DNA from: Paenibacillus lautus NBRC 15380
Lineage (GTDB): Bacteria > Bacillota > Bacilli > Paenibacillales > Paenibacillaceae
NCBI RefSeq assembly: GCF_004000945.1
Contig: NZ_BIMF01000018.1
Span: forward strand, 60,042-124,041
Direction of reading: 5' to 3'
Length of the DNA stretch: 64,000 bases
Part shown: one piece after another, positions 57,996-64,000 of the stretch
Position numbering within the stretch: the stretch's first letter is position 1
Layout of the letters: each line of letters opens with the position of its first letter
Position numbers and translations under genes: made by a program
The notes under the pieces: model-generated
Told to the model about the DNA's origin: nothing
The model's input: only the letters and a program-made list of their open reading frames with translations
Database searches by the model: none

Positions 57996-59212
57996 GCATC
58001 GATAAAGGCCCATCGGGCTTGGAAACGCAATCCAAGCAGTTATCAACAAAACGGGAGTGCGAGGAAGAACTCCGTTTCGAGACGAAATTATTGCATTTCG
58101 GCGGGGAAATCGACCGGGCAACCGGCGCCTCAAGCGTTCCGATCTATCAAGCCTCTACGTTTCACCATGAAGATATCTTTAACCCGCCGCAACACGATTA
58201 CAGCCGTTCCGGCAATCCGACGAGGCAGGCGCTGGAAGATTATATCGCCCTCTTGGAAGGAGGCGTACGCGGTTTCGCTTATGCTTCCGGTATGGCGGCG
58301 ATCTCCAGCTCGTTCATGCTGCTCTCCGCGGGCGATCATATGATCGTGACAGAGGACGTGTACGGCGGGACCTACCGCCTGCTGACCAGTATTCTGAGCC
58401 GTATGGGCATCGAGAGCACCTTTGTAGACATGACCGATCTGGATCAGGTGAAGGCTGCCCTCAAACCGAATACGAAAGCTGTCTATATGGAGACTCCTTC
58501 GAACCCGACCCTAAAAATTACTGACATTGGTGCCGTGACGGATTGGGCGAAAGAGCAAGGCCTGCTTACCCTGCTGGATAATACGTTCATGACGCCGTTT
58601 TACCAGCGTCCGATTGAATTCGGCGTGGATATCGTCATCCACAGCGCGACCAAATTCCTTGGCGGGCACAGCGATGTGCTGGCAGGTCTCGCGGTAGCCA
58701 GAACCCAGGAGCTTGGAGACCAATTGAAGCAGCTGCAAAATGGTTTGGGCACGGTGCTTGGGGTTCAGGATTCCTGGCTCCTTATGCGCGGCATGAAGAC
58801 ACTCAGCACACGAATGGCCCACTCCGAGCAAAGTGCAGCCAAGCTGGCGGCCTGGCTGCAAGGGAGAAGCGATATTGAGCGAGTGTACTACCCTGGCCTA
58901 TTGAATCATCAAGGACGTGAAGTCCATGAGAAACAATCGAGCGGTTATGGTGCGGTCATCTCCTTTGACGTCGGCTCAGGCGAGCGCGCCAAGCAGGTGC
59001 TGAACCATGTGAAGCTGCCGCTGGTAGCGGTCAGCCTGGGAGCTGTGGAGAGCATCCTGTCGTATCCGGCGATGATGTCGCATGCAGCTATGGGCGAGAA
59101 GGTTCGGCATGAACGCGGCATTACGGATGGTTTGCTCCGTTTCTCGGTTGGACTCGAGGATGTGGACGATTTGATTGCTGATCTGGATCGGGCTTTTGCT
59201 GCCAGTTACTAA
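57992..59212 (+). CDS. metC: cystathionine beta-lyase
   Basis: A 406-residue PLP enzyme paralogous to MetI, converting cystathionine to homocysteine, pyruvate and ammonia. PLP Lys221 lies in SATKFLGGHSD, and YSRSGNPTRQALEDYIALLEGG holds the phosphate-binding Arg region. The N-terminus is ~25 residues longer than in MetI. ATG 57992 overlaps the metI TGA (ATGA), so translation is coupled. Together metA-metI-metC carry homoserine to homocysteine; the methyltransferase step is encoded elsewhere. Confidence 0.92.
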   Translation: MSIDKGPSGLETQSKQLSTKRECEEELRFETKLLHFGGEIDRATGASSVPIYQASTFHHEDIFNPPQHDYSRSGNPTRQALEDYIALLEGGVRGFAYASGMAAISSSFMLLSAGDHMIVTEDVYGGTYRLLTSILSRMGIESTFVDMTDLDQVKAALKPNTKAVYMETPSNPTLKITDIGAVTDWAKEQGLLTLLDNTFMTPFYQRPIEFGVDIVIHSATKFLGGHSDVLAGLAVARTQELGDQLKQLQNGLGTVLGVQDSWLLMRGMKTLSTRMAHSEQSAAKLAAWLQGRSDIERVYYPGLLNHQGREVHEKQSSGYGAVISFDVGSGERAKQVLNHVKLPLVAVSLGAVESILSYPAMMSHAAMGEKVRHERGITDGLLRFSVGLEDVDDLIADLDRAFAASY

Positions 59213-59265
59213 AGATTTGCATGAAAGCAAGGACTTCATTTGAAGATATGCCAAATCATAGAATT

Positions 59266-59297
59266 CGGCATCCTGTCACGGACGGGATGTCGTTTTT
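59266..59297 (+). terminator. terminator of metA-metI-metC
   Basis: CGGCATCCTGTC pairs with GACGGGATGTCG (two wobbles), followed by TTTTT. Confidence 0.82.
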
Positions 59298-59377
59298 AAT
59301 GCCGGATTGTGGTAGGATGAGATAGAAAAAGTTTTACTGGTGTTTGTTATTTTGCTCTAAGTAGGGAGGCTGCAAGA

Positions 59378-60511
59378 ATGAGTGCGGTAAACCGTATATT
59401 GGATAAAGCTTTACGCGGTGAGCGTTTAAACCTGGAAGATACCGTGACGCTTTTTGAAAGTGATGAGATTGAGAAAATTGGTCATGCGGCGGATGTGATG
59501 ACAAAGCGCCTGCATCCGGATCCTATCACAACATTTGTTATCGGCCGGAATATCAATTACACGAACATATGTGATGTATTCTGCCGTTTCTGTGCTTTTT
59601 ATCGCAGACCGGGCTCTTCCGAGGGCTATGTTCTGCCCGATGAGACGATTTTCCAGAAGATTCAGGAAACCGAGGATGTGAACGGTACTGAAATTCTGAT
59701 GCAGGGCGGAGTCAATCCGGATTTGCCTTTCAATTATTATACGGACCTGCTTCGTAACATCAAGAAGCGGTTTCCTAACATTACGATGCATTCCTTCTCT
59801 CCGGCGGAAATTATGAAGATGGTGGAGATCTCCGGGCTTACGCTCGAAGAGGTAATGCGCGAGCTTCACAGTGCGGGTCTGGATTCGCTGCCTGGCGGCG
59901 GCGCAGAGATCTTGGATGATCGCATCCGTAAAAAAGTCAGCCGTTTGAAAGGCACATGGCGCCAGTGGATGGATGTCATGCAAACGGCTCATAAAGTCGG
60001 CATGAATACGACGGCAACCATGGTGATCGGTCTGGGCGAAACGATGGAAGAGCGTGCGCTCCATATGCTTCGCGTACGTGATGCGCAGGATGAATGCATT
60101 CAGAACGGTTATGATTCCAAAGGCTTCCTGGCCTTCATTCCATTTACGTTCCAGCCGGACAATACAAACCTTAAGCGTGAACGCGAAACGCCGGAGGCGT
60201 ACTTGAAGACGGTAGCCATCGGTCGCTTGGCGATCGATAACGTTCCGAATTTGCAGTCGTCGTGGGTAACGATGGGACCTGAGATCGGCAAACTGTCACT
60301 CAGCTACGGCTGTAATGACTTTGGCAGCACGATGATGGAGGAGAACGTGGTTTCTTCCGCAGGAGCTGTGTATAAGGTCAATATTGAATCGATCATTCAA
60401 TTGATCCGCGAGACCGGCAACATTCCGGCTCAACGCAATACCCGGTATGATATTCTGCGCGTGTTTGAAGATAACAGCACCGTTGAGCGCGACTTTGTCA
60501 TGCAGAACTAA
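59378..60511 (+). CDS. mqnC: cyclic dehypoxanthine futalosine synthase
   Basis: Radical SAM enzyme of the futalosine route to menaquinone, cyclising dehypoxanthine futalosine. The cluster motif is Cys65-x3-Cys69-x2-Cys72 in NICDVFCRFCAFYRRPG; HSFSPAEIMKM, SLPGGGAEIL and TMVIGLGETMEER are typical MqnC/CofH-like blocks. Length (377 aa) is normal. AGGGAGGC precedes the ATG. mqnA, mqnB, mqnD and mqnE are not in the window. Its presence suggests that this organism does not rely on the classical MenFDHCEB route, or has both. Confidence 0.92.
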   Translation: MSAVNRILDKALRGERLNLEDTVTLFESDEIEKIGHAADVMTKRLHPDPITTFVIGRNINYTNICDVFCRFCAFYRRPGSSEGYVLPDETIFQKIQETEDVNGTEILMQGGVNPDLPFNYYTDLLRNIKKRFPNITMHSFSPAEIMKMVEISGLTLEEVMRELHSAGLDSLPGGGAEILDDRIRKKVSRLKGTWRQWMDVMQTAHKVGMNTTATMVIGLGETMEERALHMLRVRDAQDECIQNGYDSKGFLAFIPFTFQPDNTNLKRERETPEAYLKTVAIGRLAIDNVPNLQSSWVTMGPEIGKLSLSYGCNDFGSTMMEENVVSSAGAVYKVNIESIIQLIRETGNIPAQRNTRYDILRVFEDNSTVERDFVMQN

Positions 60512-60534
60512 TTCTATACTTCATGAAAATCCGC

Positions 60535-60566
60535 AAAGCGGGCCGAGCAACTCGGTCCGCTTTTTG
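60535..60566 (+). terminator. terminator of mqnC
   Basis: AAAGCGGGCCGAG-CAA-CTCGGTCCGCTTT (one G-U) followed by TT. Confidence 0.9.
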
Positions 60567-60679
60567 CGCGCCACTTATTAGATATTCTTTCGGACTTGCT
60601 TGTTTTTCCAAGCAGGAGTTCCGTATATCCCCGAGCGGGTCCCCATATACTGAAAAGGGAACTCGAAAGGAGTGATTCC

Positions 60680-61585
60680 ATGGAACTGTTCAGCATTTCT
60701 GTCGGTACAAGGACGGAAGACGAGAAAAAGGCGTTTCACCGTATATTGTCAGACAAGCAGAAAGAGCTACATAAACAATGCAAGCAGCTGAAATTCACAT
60801 TCAGCGCTTCGGATGACCGCGTGATATGGACGTGCTCCGGCAAGCTTCCGCTGTCCTCATGGACCGCATCGGCCGACACGCTGCGCCGGCTCACTGCCGA
60901 AGCAGTCACTGCTTATATTATGGAAGAGAAGGAGCAGGAGATTGCTGCACGGTTAATGTTCTCGGAATTCGAGTTTGATGATGAGGAAGAAGCGGGGCGG
61001 ATTCTGCAATGGTTTTTGATGCTCCTGCAAAAAGAGGAAGGCCCGTCCGCGGACTTCTGGCAGAGCCGCAGACGCAAGCTGTCCGAAGGCATATACCAAT
61101 GCCTAAACGAGGCATCTGAGCTCAATCTGGATGGATATATGACCTTCCGGCTTCAGTCCTATGAACAGGAGCTCCGCGAGATGGCGGAGTATGCAGTGGA
61201 TGAATTTATGCTCGATCAGCAGTACGAGGAGTTTGTCAGCCTGCTGAAATATTTTGTTTATTTTCAGGAGCCCAAAATGCCGCTGGTTCACGTCATTCAT
61301 AAGGGGGAGGAAGATTTCCTGCTGCTGGATGGCAATCTTCGCCCGATTGAACGTCCTCGAGATGAAGGACTCGTTATGGAAAGGCTGGACCAGGATATGG
61401 AGATTGAAGATATGGTGGTCAGTACGCTGATTTCGGTATCTCCGGCCCGCATGATTATCCACACGAGGCAGCCTGAGCTTCCCGTCATCGTGACATTGGC
61501 CCACATCTTTGATAATCGCGCCGAAGTATGCTGCAGCTGTCCGGAATGCAGCGCGCTTCTCGGAAGCGGACGAATGATGACTTGA
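60680..61585 (+). CDS. ytxC: sporulation protein YtxC family
   Basis: A 301-residue cytoplasmic, mainly helical protein matching the YtxC family in size, character and position directly upstream of thrS, as in Bacillus. The N-terminal part (FSISVGTRTEDEKKAFHRIL) and acidic FSEFEFDDEEEAGRIL stretch are visible. The C-terminus carries a CCSCPEC cluster that could bind metal. The molecular role is unknown. ATG 60680 follows GAAAGGAGTG; the in-frame extension to 60596 lacks a ribosome site. Confidence 0.85.
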   Translation: MELFSISVGTRTEDEKKAFHRILSDKQKELHKQCKQLKFTFSASDDRVIWTCSGKLPLSSWTASADTLRRLTAEAVTAYIMEEKEQEIAARLMFSEFEFDDEEEAGRILQWFLMLLQKEEGPSADFWQSRRRKLSEGIYQCLNEASELNLDGYMTFRLQSYEQELREMAEYAVDEFMLDQQYEEFVSLLKYFVYFQEPKMPLVHVIHKGEEDFLLLDGNLRPIERPRDEGLVMERLDQDMEIEDMVVSTLISVSPARMIIHTRQPELPVIVTLAHIFDNRAEVCCSCPECSALLGSGRMMT

Positions 61586-61639
61586 CGCACCGAAGCGGTC
61601 AGGATTATAATTACTGATAAAATCACGTAAAAGCTCTGA

Positions 61640-61918
61640 CAAAGACATGAATCAATCCGGATTTGACCGCTCAGAGAGAGGAAACCTCGGCTGTAATTTC
61701 CTCCGGTTCGCCATTGATTTACCCCTTTGTAGCTGTGTCGTCGAACCCGCACGTCATGATGAATGCGGATGAGTAGGCTTCACCGGTTCATGACCGTTAC
61801 TCAATGCTGATGAAGGATCTTAATCTATTATGTACCTGGTACATAAGGTGATGGAGAGATCGAATTAGGGTGGAACCACGGGTATAACACTCGTCCCTTC
61901 GCGGGACGGGTGTTTTTT
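61640..61918 (+). promoter_or_regulatory. T-box leader, threonine-specific (ACC specifier)
   Basis: The T-box core GGGTGGAACCACGG (61868-61881) precedes terminator ACACTCGTCCC-TTCG-CGGGACGGGTGT with a T-run. In Stem I, ACAAAG...AATCAAT pairs with ATTGATT...CTTTGT, leaving a loop with ACC at 61721-61723, a Thr codon. Uncharged tRNA-Thr should induce thrS. Bases 61919-62030 are leader without further features. Confidence 0.9.
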
Positions 61919-62044
61919 GCATGTTCCGGTATCTTTCGTTGAAGCTCAGGCGTGCACCGAGGATCCATGCCTGGCTTCGCGGGGAGACTAACGCGTCCTT
62001 CATATATGGAAGAAACGTGAAATACTTTTTGGGAGGAATGCAAG

Positions 62045-63982
62045 GTGGCTATTAGCATTAAATTGCCTGACGGCTCCGTACGGGAGTATGAGGCGGGCAG
62101 CAGTATTGAGGATGTGGCTGCGTCAATTAGCAGCGGACTTAGAAAGAATGCGGTCGCGGGAAAAATGGACGGGATCGTCGTGGATCTCTCGACACCGCTT
62201 CAGGACGGAGCTTTGATCGAAATCGTAACGCAGGATACACCCGAAGGGCTTGAAGTGATGCGCCATAGTACAGCGCATTTGCTGGCTCAAGCAACCAAGC
62301 GTTTGTATGGAGCGAAAGAAGTAAAGCTGGGCGTGGGCCCGGTCATTGAGGACGGCTTCTATTATGACATGGATCTGGAGGAGTCTTTGAATCCGGAGGA
62401 CCTGCAGAAGATTGAGAAGGAAATGGAACGCATTATCGGCGAGAATCTTCCGATTGTCCGCAAGGAAGTAAGCCGTGCGGAAGCGCTGCGCATCTTCGGC
62501 GAGCTCGGGGATCCGTACAAGCTGGAACTGATCAATGCTCTGCCTGAGGATAGCGTCATTACGATCTATGAGCAAGGCGAATTCTTTGATCTCTGTCGTG
62601 GACCGCACGTCCCTTCAACCGGCAAGATCAAAGTATTCAAGCTGATGAATGTGGCAGGCGCATACTGGCGCGGCGACAGCAAGAACAAAATGCTTCAGCG
62701 CGTTTACGGTACGGCGTTCGTGAAAAAAGCGCAGCTCGATGAGCATCTTCATCTGCTGGAGGAAGCCAAGAAGCGCGATCATCGTAAGCTGGGCAAGGAA
62801 TTGCAAATGTTTACGTTCTCTCAGCTTGTTGGACAAGGCCTGCCGATCTGGCTGCCAAACGGCGCGAAATTGCGCCGTACCCTGGAGCGTTATATCGTGG
62901 ACATGGAGGAGCGCCTCGGTTACCAGCACGTGTACACGCCTGTCCTCGGAAACGTGGAGCTGTACAAAACTTCAGGTCACTGGGAGCACTATCAGGAAGA
63001 TATGTTCCCAAAAATGGAGATGGACAACGAGGAGCTTGTTCTTCGTCCGATGAACTGTCCTCACCATATGATGGTATATAAGAGCGATATGCACAGCTAC
63101 CGGGATCTGCCGATCCGTATTGCTGAGCTTGGCATGCAGCACCGCTATGAAATGTCCGGTGCACTGACCGGCTTGCATCGCGTGCGCGCGATGACGTTGA
63201 ACGACTCGCATATTTTCTGCCGTCCGGATCAGATCAAGGAAGAATTTGCCCGGGTCATTCAGCTGATCATGACCGTGTACAAGGACTTTGGCATCCATGA
63301 CTACCGCTTCCGCCTTTCTTACCGGGATCCGCAGGATACCGAGAAATACTTCCAGAATGATGAAATGTGGGAAATGTCCCAGCGCATGCTGCGCGAAGTC
63401 GTCGAGAGCCTGGACATGCCGTTCTATGAGGCCGAAGGCGAAGCTGCCTTCTACGGTCCGAAGCTCGACGTCCAGATCCGTACGGCTCTAGGCAAGGAAG
63501 AGACTCTGTCAACCGTTCAGCTCGACTTCCTGCTGCCTGAGCGCTTTGAGCTGGAATATGTCGGCGACGATGGCCAGAAGCATCGTCCGGTCGTTATCCA
63601 CCGCGGTATTCTGGGTACGATGGAACGCTTCACCGCGTTCTTGCTTGAGAATTTTGCAGGTGCGCTTCCACTGTGGCTGTCACCGGTGCAGGTTAAAGTC
63701 ATTCCGGTTTCCAATGCCTTTGAAGACTATGCCAAGGAAGTGGCCGAGAAGCTTCAATTCGCCGGTATCTCCGTAGAGCCGGATCTTCGCAACGAGAAGC
63801 TGGGCTACAAGATTCGGGAAGCACAGCTCGAGAAGATTCCTTATATGTTTATCGTTGGCGAGAACGAGAAAAATGCGGGCGCCGTTTCCGTCCGCAAACG
63901 CGGCGAAGGGGACATCGGTGCCCAGCCGCTGGACGAGATCATCCTCAAGCTTCGTGAAGAGATTAACACCCACGTCGTTTAA
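62045..63982 (+). CDS. thrS: threonyl-tRNA synthetase
   Basis: Class IIa synthetase charging tRNA-Thr, 645 aa, complete. TGS domain (~1-62, IKLPDGSVREYEAGSS), the zinc-dependent editing domain with HSTAHLLAQA and the SAD block GPHVPSTGKIK, then the catalytic core with motif 1, the zinc-ligand region NCPHHMMVYKSDMHSYRDLP and RYEMSGALTGLHRVR (motif 2), motif 3 HRGILGTMERFTAFLLE, and the C-terminal anticodon-binding domain (VKVIPVSNAFEDYAKEVAEK onward). It starts with GTG 62045 behind GGGAGGAA. Confidence 0.98.
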   Translation: MAISIKLPDGSVREYEAGSSIEDVAASISSGLRKNAVAGKMDGIVVDLSTPLQDGALIEIVTQDTPEGLEVMRHSTAHLLAQATKRLYGAKEVKLGVGPVIEDGFYYDMDLEESLNPEDLQKIEKEMERIIGENLPIVRKEVSRAEALRIFGELGDPYKLELINALPEDSVITIYEQGEFFDLCRGPHVPSTGKIKVFKLMNVAGAYWRGDSKNKMLQRVYGTAFVKKAQLDEHLHLLEEAKKRDHRKLGKELQMFTFSQLVGQGLPIWLPNGAKLRRTLERYIVDMEERLGYQHVYTPVLGNVELYKTSGHWEHYQEDMFPKMEMDNEELVLRPMNCPHHMMVYKSDMHSYRDLPIRIAELGMQHRYEMSGALTGLHRVRAMTLNDSHIFCRPDQIKEEFARVIQLIMTVYKDFGIHDYRFRLSYRDPQDTEKYFQNDEMWEMSQRMLREVVESLDMPFYEAEGEAAFYGPKLDVQIRTALGKEETLSTVQLDFLLPERFELEYVGDDGQKHRPVVIHRGILGTMERFTAFLLENFAGALPLWLSPVQVKVIPVSNAFEDYAKEVAEKLQFAGISVEPDLRNEKLGYKIREAQLEKIPYMFIVGENEKNAGAVSVRKRGEGDIGAQPLDEIILKLREEINTHVV

Positions 63983-64000
63983 GTTTAGCTTTAAGTGCAT

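Noticed and set aside
1..64000. CRISPR array, rRNA operon, replication origin
   Set aside because: No regularly spaced repeats, no rRNA-like sequence, and no DnaA-box cluster with dnaA/dnaN were seen on reading both strands.

Overview
The window looks like chromosomal core DNA from a spore-forming low-to-mid GC Firmicute, most likely a Paenibacillus or close relative. The case rests on strong AGGAGG-type ribosome binding sites, three T-box leaders, an S-box (SAM) riboswitch, a PerR box, Spo0E-, YtxC- and CotF-type sporulation proteins, the pheS-pheT-zapA-mutS2 neighbourhood, and the futalosine-pathway gene mqnC. I saw no prophage, insertion sequence, CRISPR array or rRNA operon.

Layout. 1-5.1 kb: end of a radical SAM protein, a lipase-like hydrolase, manA and the mnmL-mnmM tRNA wobble-modification pair. 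5.1-11.1 kb: a small gene behind a sigma-E-like promoter, trmB, a diacylglycerol glycosyltransferase, a family 2 membrane glycosyltransferase with an unusually long leader, and infC-rpmI-rplT under an L20-type leader. 11.2-21.5 kb: a glycine-rich protein and a GNAT enzyme ending tail to tail, then branched-chain amino acid synthesis (T-box-Leu, ilvB-ilvN-ilvC-leuA), an aldo/keto reductase, a lipoprotein, a structured non-coding stretch and leuB. 21.5-30 kb: a peroxiredoxin under a perfect PerR box, a soluble PAS histidine kinase, a leucyl aminopeptidase, an aldolase-fold protein, tRNA-Pro and tRNA-Gly, and an ABC-F ATPase behind a complex attenuator leader.

30-41 kb: T-box-Phe and pheST, a 654-residue protein joining a ZapA domain to a giant coiled coil, a CuA-type lipoprotein, a small membrane protein, mutS2, a DUF350 protein, a 26-residue membrane peptide and a zinc-ribbon protein. 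41-49 kb: an MFS transporter, a FAD oxidoreductase, two spore-coat-like genes, alaR-alaT, a Spo0E-like phosphatase, a cobalamin adenosyltransferase, an RluA-type pseudouridine synthase and an ArsC-like protein. 49-64 kb: a 5'-3' exonuclease with modAB directly behind it, a ROK sugar kinase, an HRDC protein, corA, SAM-riboswitch-controlled metA-metI-metC, mqnC, ytxC, and T-box-Thr thrS.

RNA-based control dominates. There are T-boxes for Leu, Phe and Thr, an S-box for methionine synthesis, an L20 autoregulatory leader, and two leaders whose ligand I cannot name (upstream of the ABC-F gene and of the family 2 glycosyltransferase). The least ordinary items are the ZapA-coiled-coil fusion with its internal 33-bp repeats, the ABC-F leader, the likely AUC start of infC, the free-standing CuA lipoprotein and the folded intergenic element near 20.2 kb. 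All calls come from reading the sequence and from family knowledge; no database search was run.
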